The notes beneath the pieces were generated by a model that had not been told where the DNA came from, did not search any database, and was given only the letters and a program-made list of their open reading frames with translations. The translations under genes and the position numbers were made by a program. Shown here in pieces: positions 1 to 7,894 of a stretch of 22,877 nt of DNA; the first letter of the stretch is position 1, and the number at the start of each line of letters is the position of its first letter. This stretch comes from Gonium pectorale (taxonomy: Eukaryota > Chlorophyta > Chlorophyceae > Chlamydomonadales > Volvocaceae). The stretch lies in NCBI GenBank assembly GCA_001584585.1, contig LSYV01000081.1, forward strand, positions 104,841-127,717, given 5' to 3'.

Positions 1-106
1 CGGTGGTGGTCGTTCGGTCGCGGGCCGACGTGCGTGGCGGGACGGGCGGGCCGGCGGTCGAGGCGTCGCCGAACGACGGGGAGGGCGGTCGGCGAGGGGT
101 GGGGTA
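1..106 (+). pseudogene. Damaged or misread cyclase exon at the window edge
   Basis: This stretch aligns base for base with the end of the locus 2 exon at 16544-16627, which encodes the segment [15 protein letters not shown] to GEPVQ plus its splice donor. Here it carries many scattered single-base insertions, most of them G, so no frame can be read through. It would be the exon just before 557-766 of locus 1. The bases show the similarity and the extra bases directly. Whether they reflect true decay or poor base calling near a contig end is undecided; clustering in the first 110 bases makes poor sequence quality plausible. Confidence 0.5.
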
Positions 107-556
107 CGGGGGGGGGGGTTGGGGGTGCGTGGGGGCGCGGTCGTGGTGGGAAGGGGCGGGGCCGGGGGGACGCTGGGACCTTGAGGTGGGGCGGTCCGGT
201 GGGAGGGAGGGGCTCGGTAGGCTGGGGCCTGTGTTGGGGAGCGGATAAGCGCAAGGAGAGGAAGGGGGCCGGTGCTGGCCTCTGGACACTGAGCGTTTTG
301 TTCTTGCCAGGTATGAGACGTATGGGTTATGGGTGGCGAAAGATGACCCACGGGTCAATTTCGGCCCCAGGCCCCTTGCCTTATGTGTGGCATCCGCCGA
401 GCTTCTGGCCGCCGGACCTGCGACCCCCTCAATCCGTCGCGTCTTTGCCCCGTCTTGCCTCGCCTTCCACTATCCATGCCCATGCCCCTATCTCATCCTC
501 AACCCCTGCCGCTCCCCCTCTCCTCCGCTTCCCTCTCCCCTCTCCCCCTCCCCCAG
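106..556 (+). other. Intron before the locus 1 catalytic exon
   Basis: This is an intron ending in a long pyrimidine tract and CCCCCAG at 551-556. Its left part is extremely G-rich (about 104-160) and could form G-quadruplexes. The words GATGACCCACGGGTCA and the last ~54 bases are shared with the matching intron of locus 2 (16618-17084); the remainder has diverged. The donor cannot be fixed because the preceding exon is damaged. Confidence 0.5.
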
Positions 557-1486
557 ATGCGCATCGGCATCCACAGCGGCCCCGCCACCAGCGGCGTGGT
601 GGGTGCCAAGATGCCGCGCTTCTGCCTGTTCGGGGACACGGTCAACACGGCCAGCCGCATGGAGAGCACCGGCACGCCCGGCTGCATACACATATCGGCG
701 GCCACGCGGGCGCTGCTGCCGGCGACCGAGGACGAGCTGGGATGGGCGCCGTCGGGGGGCGTGGAGGTGGGCGGGCAGGGAGGTGGGCGGGCGTGCCCGC
801 AGGGAACTGGGCGGGGTGGCCAGGGAGGGAAATGGGAGGCTTTTTTAGGATGTGGGGCGGAGGGGCTTGCCGGACTTGCGGTACTTGTGTTCACTGTTGA
901 GAGGGCGCCAGCAGGGGAAACTGCTCCGGACGAGCCTGGGATCCAGTATTGGATCAAGGTCTCGAATCCAGCTTTCCCTGGCCGTTTTCGCGTCCGCCCT
1001 CTCGCTCTCGTGCCGCCACATGTGCCTGCTGCCCGCTTCGTCGCAACTCCCCCGTGCTGCTGCTGTTCCCCTCTCCGGTCCAAGTCCGTCGCTTACCCCG
1101 CCTTTTTGCATTGCTCCCTGTCCCACATCAGGGCCTCTTCCCGTCGGGGTCCCGACCAGCGGGGTTAAACGGTAGATACAACCTCCGTCGCGCCCTCCCC
1201 ACTCCCACCCCCGCAGGTCAAGGGCAAGGGCACCATGGAAACCTTCCTGTGGGCCCCCAACAGCAGAGCCGCCAGCAAGCAGCGGGCGGAGCAGCGCCGG
1301 ACGGCAAGCATACTTGGAACGTTTTCCGCCAGGACGATCGCCGCGGCGGCGGCCGCGGTGGCGGCCTCGGCTTCGGCAGGATGCGAGGAGGGGCCGGGCA
1401 GCAGCTCGGCGGCGGTGCTGGCTGCCGGCGGATCTACCGCCGCGTCGCTGGGCAACGGCAGACAGAGCGCGCCGGGTACACGGTGA
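557..1486 (+). CDS. 3' end of a class III guanylate cyclase gene (locus 1, partial)
   Basis: Two exons are clear: 557-766 and 1217-1486, joined by a 450-bp intron (767-1216, GTGGGC to CCGCAG) in phase 0, with a TGA stop at 1484-1486. The first encodes the core of a class III cyclase: [13 protein letters not shown], then [16 protein letters not shown] with the transition-state Asn and Arg, then [11 protein letters not shown]. The second begins with the typical end of the domain, [12 protein letters not shown], followed by an Ala/Ser/Gly-rich tail. The Cys of FCLFGD is the guanine-type specificity residue in this family. The metal-binding aspartates lie in exons left of the window. The encoded 70-residue exon is identical in protein to residues 1541-1610 of locus 2. 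The gene may be intact; the only sign of damage is the preceding exon at the window edge. Confidence 0.78.
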
Positions 1487-1599
1487 ATCGCGAACTAGTA
1501 CGGTACGGTACCGTACGGGCAACGGGAAAAAGGGTCGGGTGCAGCCTGGCTACTTTCTGTCGGGGCGATTCGTTTGCCCGACGAAAAGCTTGGAACTCG

Positions 1600-1752
1600 C
1601 CGAGGTTTTTTGTCCGGGGACGCCCTCCGGATGGGCAGTTTTTGTCCGCTCCATAGACGGAGCCCCTTTCAGGGGCTGGGTTTTTCGTTAAAGCACCCCT
1701 TCATCAGGCCCCTATTTTTCGTCTGGACCCGCCCCAAAAGGGGTGTTTTTCG
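1600..1752 (+). repeat. Quasi-periodic series of short GC hairpins and T5 tracts
   Basis: Five T5-T6 runs start at 1606, 1639, 1681, 1715 and 1746, i.e. every 31-42 bases. Most are followed by a G/C-rich word such as GTCCG or CGT and preceded by a GC-rich block. Two blocks fold well: AGCCCC at 1661-1666 with GGGGCT at 1672-1677, and CCCC-AAAA-GGGG at 1732-1743. They resemble bacterial terminators, but the setting is a eukaryotic 3'UTR, so a degenerate minisatellite is more likely. Confidence 0.5.
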
Positions 1753-1883
1753 AAAGAAACGTTGAAGATAGCCGGCCTGGCGCGGATGTCTTTGCCTAAT
1801 GCAAGAAGGAGCGTGGAGAGGTCGTGTGAAATGTTGAGACTGCCAGACTTGCAGCCATATCCTTTGCGCGAACTTAATGGGAG

Positions 1884-1888
1884 TGTAA
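1884..1888 (+). promoter_or_regulatory. Polyadenylation signal TGTAA
   Basis: TGTAA is the usual polyadenylation signal of volvocine algae. This copy lies about 400 bases after the locus 1 stop codon and would end its 3'UTR near 1900. A pentamer occurs often by chance, so the assignment rests on position. Confidence 0.4.
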
Positions 1889-1900
1889 AGCGAGTGATGT

Positions 1901-4734
1901 GAAGGAGTGGGTGTGACGGAAAGCGACGCACTGCATGAATACGTGCCGACGTAGTGGTGATGCTGGGGATGCGTTGGCCGGGGCAGCGTGTGAGACGGTG
2001 GTGACCACAGGTGCGTGTGCGCCCCCGGCCACTCTGGTGTGCGTTGACGGGCCGTGACATCCATCGCAGCGAGCACTAGTTGGTTGTGGTCACATGGTGC
2101 AGCCGTGAGGCGCGCGCAGAATCTCACCGGACGCCGACCGACAAGCTTCCCCCGCAGACACTGACAAGCTGTGGCACTGAGCGTTGCATTGAAAAACCGA
2201 CAACTGTCGGTACAATGATAATAAAGACGTCGCGTGGTTTTGCTCCGTAGCGGCGGCGGCGGCGGAAGCCGTGTAGGGAAAGCGTGGAGACGGAACGTTA
2301 CACGTCCGTCAAGAGCCGGGGGGCAATGTGCAAGATGTGTTGGATCTGATTCTAGGGGTCTGGGCCGCCAAGGAATAAAGCTATCGTGGTAACGGATCGC
2401 CGCGTGCTCGTTTGCAAGCGGTGAGGGGAATGCAGGGCAGAGTCTCTGGCGGGTAACCTGAACGACCGCTTCCGCTGGTGCCTGCGGCTGCTGTGGGGAC
2501 GCCCCTCTATCGGTCCTCTTTACGCTCGCCTCCTACGATTCCCCTAATTGTGGTGGTTTGCCCCGAATCGTATCGCGCAGCATGGTACCACGGTGACTGG
2601 TGTGCCAAAGCCATGTAGAACTCCCACCCGCGCGTGCGGTCAGTCTTGAGGATTTGTGGTGGGGCGAAGCGGGTCAGGAGTCGGGGCCCCGCGTGCAACG
2701 TGGGGCCGGGGTTTTTTGAGCTTTGGGGCGAGACCGCGAGCGCGGCGAGGCGGCGTGGCTGTTGCGCCCACAGCGTCTGTACACCGCCGCGCGCCGGGAG
2801 CGCCCCACTGACTCGCCGGCCAACTTGATTTGGTCGAGCACTTGACGGCACTGTGCGGCAAGCGTGGGTCCACCAAGCGCCTTGCAGGGCCCTTGGGGGG
2901 GTAAGGACGCCGGGCATTTGAAACGAGGCCCCCGGGTCGAAGCGGGACCTTGGTCTGTCGGTGGCCGTGCCGGGTCGCTCGTCTCACGGATAGCCCCTCG
3001 CTGTGTCTAGCAGGCCGTCGCCTGCGGCGGGGCGGGCAGGTACTCCGGCGGGCCCAGAACTCATGCCGACTTGTTGCACTGCGGCTTGCTTGGTTGCTTG
3101 CTTGCTTGCTTACTTGCTGCCTTGGTTGCTTGGTTGTGTATGGGAATGTGTCCATCTGCTGGCGTTTGATCCAGCTGCGCTGCTCTGAAATCCGAACTCG
3201 GGGCCACGATGAGTGATTGAGAATTCGACATTTCGGGAGAGCACCAGGCGTTGGGACCGTGCCGGAGAAGCGCGCAGTGACGTGGGTACGGCGCACTGGA
3301 TATTCGAGGCGAGGGCACTTTCGGTCTGTAGACACGTGTGCCCCTGCTGGTGGAGGAGAAGGGCGGCCCGCTAGCGGGTTGCTTGTGCAGGTGCCTGGTT
3401 CGCGTCTGCGTTTGGGAGCCTGGCGCGCGTCGGCCACCATCAAGGCCGTTAGTTGAGGATGGCGTCAAGGATGGCGGGTACTATGGGTTACTGAAGGGGC
3501 CGGTGGCCCCACCCGCGGGTGTCCCGTCCGTCACCTCCACGCGGGCTGCGTTTCCGGGCCTATGGCGTCGAGTCACGTGGGAGGCCGTGCACAAGGAAGC
3601 GCACTGCGGCTAGCTGTTGATGGGGTGTCAGTGCCGTGTTGCGCCGCGGGAGATGTGTGCTCCTCCTTTGGGCCAGATGCATCCCACACCTGCTGCACCG
3701 CTGCTGGGGCTTTTGCCCCTGGTTTGGTACCTGTCCTGTGTGTGATAGATGGAGTGTTGGAGAGCCGGCGCCGCTGCCCGGTGCGGGAGGCCCCCCTGCG
3801 GTTAAGCGTCACGTGTGCTAGATAGACGCAGCTCAGGAGACACGAGACGTGAGGTGTGAGGTGCCACTGGCGGCGCCCAGCAGCCCGGAGTGGGCGCGGG
3901 CGCTCGGTGCGCAGGAGAGTCTGCCTTCCACCCCCCACCCCCGCCCATGCTAGTGCTGCGGGCGGGCGGGGGCGCTCTGGTCCTGGATTGGCGGCTGCTG
4001 CGAGGCTTCACAGGCCTGCGCCCGCCGTGGGAGTGGGGGCAAACGTGATAGTGCGCCCGACGTCCTTGCGGCGGGTGCGTGACCGCACGCTCGCTGTGGA
4101 GCGCGCTAGTCCGCGATGCTGCTGACGAGCGATACATGCGCCGCATCGCTCTTCCGTCGTCCCCGCCTGCCTTGATCCCGTCGGCCTCTCGGCAGGCGTG
4201 TGTGAGTGCGCGCCTGGCCATGGGTGCGAGCCAGTTGCCGCTATTGTGCTTTCTGCCGCTCGCGGCAGACCGTTGACAGGCTTCAGGACGGCGCAGCGTT
4301 TTGCGCCTCCACAGATAGGCTCGGTCGGTTCTCCGGGGTGGCGGGGCTTCTTCTGTGATGCACGGCTGTGCGCTGGTTTTAGGCCCGCCACGAAATGCCC
4401 CGAGTGCCCCACTGCTTGTTTGATGCCTTGTACGTAGATACGTTGTGTGTTCCCGACGTAGGTCGGGGCCGCCAATGCCGGCCCGGGGGAGTGTACCGAA
4501 GCCTCTCTGTGGGTGCTGCTGACTCGTGATTGCGCGTTGGAGGCGGTCGTTGTGCGCTGGCGTTGGAGGGCCTCTCTTGCTGGCTTGTTGTGCGGCCACG
4601 TAAGCCGGGAGGCAAATGTGCGAACCTTGCTGGTTGCGGTCATCAGCCGTGTGGTGATCGAAGGGAGCACGCACGTCGCTGCCTGCGTGTGTTGAAAAGG
4701 AGAACGCATACAACGAGCGCAAGCGCGAAAGAGT
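1901..4734. other. Intergenic region without a convincing gene
   Basis: Long open frames exist on the minus strand (2640-3443 and 3802-4722), but their products are compositionally random, match no domain I recognise and lack introns, as GC-rich DNA often yields. Small features include a (CGG)5 run at 2251-2265, a CCGACA/TGTCGG near-palindrome at 2197-2210 and a CTTG-rich tract at 3083-3136. A transcribed non-coding RNA or an old transposon remnant cannot be excluded. Confidence 0.5.
3083..3136. repeat. Imperfect (CTTG)n microsatellite
   Basis: Repeated GCTT/CTTG tetramers with a few interruptions run through this stretch, with related GGTTGCTT words at the ends. It is an ordinary simple repeat. 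Confidence 0.7.
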
Positions 4735-4740
4735 GTGTGC

Positions 4741-5075
4741 GTGTGTGTTACGTCATGCGAATGTGCGTGCTTGTGTTCTAGCCGGCAGCCAACAACCCAT
4801 TGCGCATAGTGCCCGCTACACGACCCCGCAACGGGGCGCCCGCTGCCCTGGGGGACCCCGAGTGACTTAACGCTGCAATGGCGGCTGGGCTGGCTGAGCT
4901 GGGCTGGGCTGGGCTGGGCTGGGCTGCCCTCCAGACAGCAGAACCGGTAGTGCAGGATCCGCGTTCGCGCGCCCGCTCGCTCGCTCTATGTTCGCAACGC
5001 CATGTGAACACACCTGCGGGTGAGGAGCGCCGCGGTGTGAGCTGCGGTATCACGGGGCTGTCAAAATGCGAATTA
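4741..5075 (+). repeat. Dispersed repeat, copy 1
   Basis: The part from 4788 to about 5075 matches 19509-19760 in the same order. Shared words include CTAGCCGGCAGCC, a GACTTAACG / GAACTTAACG word, a run of GCTGGGCT pentamers, CTCCAGAC followed by AGAACCGG or GGAACCGG, and GAACACACCTGCGG. A near-identical 30-base word at 4741-4770 recurs once at 5797-5826. No coding sequence is seen; a short non-autonomous transposon is the best guess. Confidence 0.5.
4882..4926. repeat. GGGCT pentanucleotide run
   Basis: Perfect and near-perfect GGGCT/GCTGG pentamers run through this part of the dispersed repeat. The second copy of the family (19570-19625) has a looser version built from GCGATGGTTGCGCTGAGCT. 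Confidence 0.6.
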
Positions 5076-5318
5076 ACGTAATAGTGCGGTGCAAAGCAAA
5101 GGCCGGGACCGGCCAGAGCCATGAAAACGGCTGATAAGCAAGCCGCTGCGTACGGCAAACTAAGGGCTCTCCGGCAAACTAAGGGTGTGTGCGCCAAGGC
5201 ATGGGTCTGGGTGGACGAGGGAAAAACGCCGTCTGGAGGCAGCCGGCTGAGAAAGGAAAGGAAGCTGGTGCTGGCGCTGCGGCGACAGGGAGAGGAAACG
5301 TCGCGAGGCTGAAACGTC

Positions 5319-5362
5319 GTGATGCTGGCCGAAAAACGGGGTGATGCTGGCCGAAAAACGGG
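5319..5362. repeat. 22-bp tandem duplication
   Basis: Two exact, adjacent 22-base copies (5319-5340 and 5341-5362), beginning GTGATGCTGG and ending AAACGGG. A similar small duplication of CGGCAAACTAAGGG lies nearby at about 5153-5184. Confidence 0.85.
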
Positions 5363-5538
5363 CTGCAAGCAGCTGCGCGGAAACGAGGGGAACTGCGGCC
5401 AAACCGGAGGCGGCTGCGGCTTACAGGCTGCACCAACAGCTGCCGAACCAGCCGACCAGCGGCCCCAACGCCCAACCGGCCCGCCCACCCGCCTACCCGC
5501 CTACCCGGCCTGCCGAGGCCACCGAAAACTACTGCACC

Positions 5539-5566
5539 CCGGCCCTCGCGAGGCTCGCGAGGCCGG
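5539..5566. repeat. GC-rich inverted repeat
   Basis: CCGGC and GCCGG flank two CTCGCGAG octamers separated by one base, so the strand can fold into a hairpin of about 13 bp with one bulged base and almost no loop. Just after it (5606-5640) is a CCACCG hexamer run. Confidence 0.6.
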
Positions 5567-5605
5567 GCACTTACGGCCGCGGCTGGGGACTTACTGCTAC
5601 CGGCA

Positions 5606-5638
<33 letters not shown>

Positions 5639-5692
5639 CTTGAGCGCCGGGCCGCCGCGGCCAGGCTCCCGCGCACGACTGTCCGTGTTGTG

Positions 5693-5807
<115 letters not shown>

Positions 5808-5857
5808 GGCATGCGAATGTGCGTGCGTGTGGACAGGCTGCAAACAGGCTGCAAACA

Positions 5858-5909
5858 GACGAGCGAGGCGAGGCAAACATTCGAGCAAGGCGAGGCAAAC
5901 AGTCGAGCA
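5858..5909. repeat. Short imperfect tandem repeats
   Basis: Units of the form GCGAGGCAAACA(T/G)TCGAGCA recur here, preceded by a doubled CAGGCTGCAAA at about 5835-5857. They lie between the two GT tracts. Confidence 0.6.
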
Positions 5910-5945
5910 GTCTGGCATTCTGGCATTCGTGTTCGTCTGGCAGGC

Positions 5946-5970
5946 GTGTGTGTGTGTGTGTGTGTGTGTG
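5946..5970. repeat. (GT)12 microsatellite
   Basis: A second, shorter uninterrupted GT run lies 140 bases after the first. Confidence 0.95.
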
Positions 5971-6578
5971 AGGACATGAGAAGAACGCAAAAAGCGCGGG
6001 GAAGTACGGCATGGCGGGACGCCTCCCGGGACACAGTCCTGTACGAAATTCGGGGGTGGCTCGTTGTGCTTAACGCGAGGGGTATTGACAGGTCCCGTTT
6101 GCAGGGAATGAGGCGAACACAGCGGCTCTGGTACCTCTCGGGGGTTTGCGCCCTTCCTCGTCTGTCCTACTGTAACCTTGCCCGCATGAAAAGCAAGGGC
6201 CAACACGCAGCTGAGGTGGCGCACTCCCGGGTCTGTGCAAGAAGTCCGGCGGGCACGATCGCTCCTCGTCGCTTGCGCTTCGGCCTCTCAGGGCTTGCAG
6301 GGTTGACGTGCAGCTGTGTGCATCCGCACGCTGTTCGCCACCAGCTATGATAGGTGCCCAGCCGCCCCCGCTCCGATCCACCAGCGCCAGCTGATGCTTC
6401 AAGACGCTGGAGCGATGCGAATACTGCTGTGCAGGCGCCCGTGCCTTCAACTGCTGCTGTCGACACCATTCCAGGCAACCGATGGAAGCCTGTATAAGAG
6501 AAATGATGGCATCGACGTATCGTTATTCGGCAGTATTGCTCGCCGCAGAACGCTTTCATTTCGTCATACATCTACATG
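5971..6578. other. Intergenic region, nothing recognised
   Basis: No open frame with protein-like composition, RNA gene or repeat stands out. The sequence becomes less GC-rich toward its right end, a trend that continues to about 7500 and may mark old inserted DNA. Confidence 0.4.
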
Positions 6579-6612
6579 ATGCATTCTTTCGTCGCGCGAC
6601 GAAAGAATGCAT
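6579..6612. repeat. 34-bp perfect palindrome
   Basis: The half-site ATGCATTCTTTCGTCGC (6579-6595) is followed without a spacer by its exact reverse complement (6596-6612). A degenerate copy of the half-site (CATTCGTTCGTCG) lies at 6636-6648. It could form a cruciform, or it could be the fused ends of a small transposon. Confidence 0.9.
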
Positions 6613-6844
6613 GTATGTGCGCGCATGATGCGTAACATTCGTTCGTCGATGCATTCCAGCGTGCCGCCACAGCCACCCAGCCCTGGCACTGGTTTCTGTC
6701 TCCAGATCTCGTCCAAGTGTGAGCGTGCCTCGGCATGCTTCGACCATGCATACCACGTCCGACCCTTATCCTTATTCCGCATGCACCCTATATAACGACG
6801 ACAACGTTACTATCAAAAGCCCGCCGGTGGCCGGACTGACAAGG

Positions 6845-7217
6845 TGGACGAGCGACAAGCCGTAGTTTCATGGACGGAGGAAAGTCCACTGGCGCATATT
6901 GCTATCGGACTTAGGGCATTCGTAGGTGCATACATGGGGAGGATACATGTCAGCCCCCCTCCCTCCCTGTCACGTACGGTTTTTCATTTAGTCAGCGGTA
7001 TATTGAGCGGTATATTGTTAAATTTGTATATTAGATGCTCAACGCAAGACTCGTGCTGCTATCAGGATGACATGGGACAGGGAACGGCCGGCTGCTGGAC
7101 GAGCCAGGCCGCAGTTTCATGCAGGGGAGTCCACTGGCCCATATTGCTGCTCGGCATTTGTGAGTTTGTAGGGTGTAACGTCAACCCACCTATCCCTGCA
7201 TGTCACGCACGGTTTCT
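6845..7217. repeat. Diverged tandem duplication, about 250-bp period
   Basis: Unit 1 (about 6845-6984) and unit 2 (about 7096-7217) share TGGACGAGC, GTTTCATG, AGTCCACTGG, CATATTGCT and CACG(T/C)ACGGTTT in the same order. An open frame of 173 codons crosses both units, but the two copies are read in different frames, so it is not a repeated protein. A 12-bp tandem AGCGGTATATTG lies between them at 6994-7017. Confidence 0.65.
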
Positions 7218-7567
7218 TTTGCTCTCCACACACGTCAGGCAGATTTTCTCGAGTGATTCAGTGAACCCAGCTGGCGTGTATGTCACGCGCGTAATTGCAG
7301 AACTCGTTGCCCTCCTCAGGCACGCTCGTTTGGGGAGCGTGAGAAGCGCTAAAATTAACTACTAGTCCTACCTTCCCAGAGGCACTCAACATATGGGATG
7401 CTGGTTCAGTAGCGACACGAGCGCGAGCACGAGCGAAGCCGACGGAGAGCAAAACCAGCGGTTTCGCAACGACAAGCGCCCGCCCTTCTTCAGGCTTCCT
7501 GATAAATCAGGTGATTATGTTAGTATGTAGCACATGCTAAGAGGGTTGCTGATTTCGGCTTGCACTG

Positions 7568-7594
7568 GCTCCGCCCCTTGAAGCGGGGCGGAGC
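7568..7594. repeat. Perfect 10-bp stem hairpin
   Basis: GCTCCGCCCC (7568-7577) and its exact reverse complement (7585-7594) flank a 7-base loop. It lies about 300 bases before the proposed start of locus 2. It could be a promoter element or simply the tip of a repeat. Confidence 0.6.
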
Positions 7595-7664
7595 GACGCC
7601 GTCTTCCTCAAACCGTCAAATCCACAGGCGCCAGACCTCCCCTCCTTCGCTTCCGCCAACGGAC

Positions 7665-7700
7665 GCTAAACCCTCTAAAACCCTATAGAACCCTAAATAC
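7665..7700. repeat. Degenerate telomere-like tract
   Basis: Four CCCT words, each followed by an A-rich spacer (CTAAAA, ATAGAA, AAAT), sit in a row. This resembles the CCCTAAAA strand of the Chlamydomonas telomere repeat. The units are imperfect, as expected for an old interstitial tract. Confidence 0.55.
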
Positions 7701-7714
7701 CTCGCCGGCCATGC

Positions 7715-7736
7715 CCTGTACTCGGCGCCCTGCTGG
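7715..7736 (-). mobile_element. Possible scrap of LINE reverse-transcriptase sequence
   Basis: Twenty-two bases here are identical to 22856-22877, the last bases of the window, which lie in the LINE reverse-transcriptase region just before its conserved GVRQG motif. On the minus strand the frame continues leftward along the LINE (rightward here) without stops for some codons. The match ends at the window edge, so its true length cannot be judged. To the left it stops within 15 bases of the telomere-like tract. Confidence 0.4.
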
Positions 7737-7894
7737 AAACATCACACCCTCGGGTGTGTATGTCCGTAAAGGCTGCCTTCCCCGTTTCTGGTTCTCTTTT
7801 TTTTGCTATCCTGGCCTCCAAGAGAAGACACGCCGTCACCGTACACCCTCTCATTTGCGTATGAGCATCTCGTCATATCCTCATATACATAGAC

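Larger units (their letters stand above)
1487..1900 (+). other. Probable 3'UTR of locus 1
   Basis: This stretch follows the TGA of locus 1 and ends near a TGTAA signal, a typical distance for an algal 3'UTR. It contains a 14-bp perfect palindrome (1503-1516, centre GGTACC) and the T5/hairpin series described separately. No open frame of note is present. Confidence 0.45.

Noticed and set aside
1600..1752. Bacterial-type intrinsic terminators
   Set aside because: Hairpin plus T tract resembles them, but the genes around are spliced eukaryotic genes; kept only as an unusual repeat.
2640..3443. 267-codon open frame on the minus strand
   Set aside because: Composition is Arg/Pro/Ser/Thr-rich and random-looking, with no domain or exon structure; GC-rich DNA yields such frames often.
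3802..4722. 306-codon open frame on the minus strand
   Set aside because: Same reasons: no recognisable motif, no splice context, overlapped by equally long frames on the same strand.
6789..6795. TATATAA box
   Set aside because: A good TATA-like word, but no gene can be placed downstream within a sensible distance and the region is locally AT-rich.
6844..7365. 173-codon open frame across the tandem duplication
   Set aside because: The two duplicated units are read in different frames, so the frame is not conserved; no usual ATG start context or domain.
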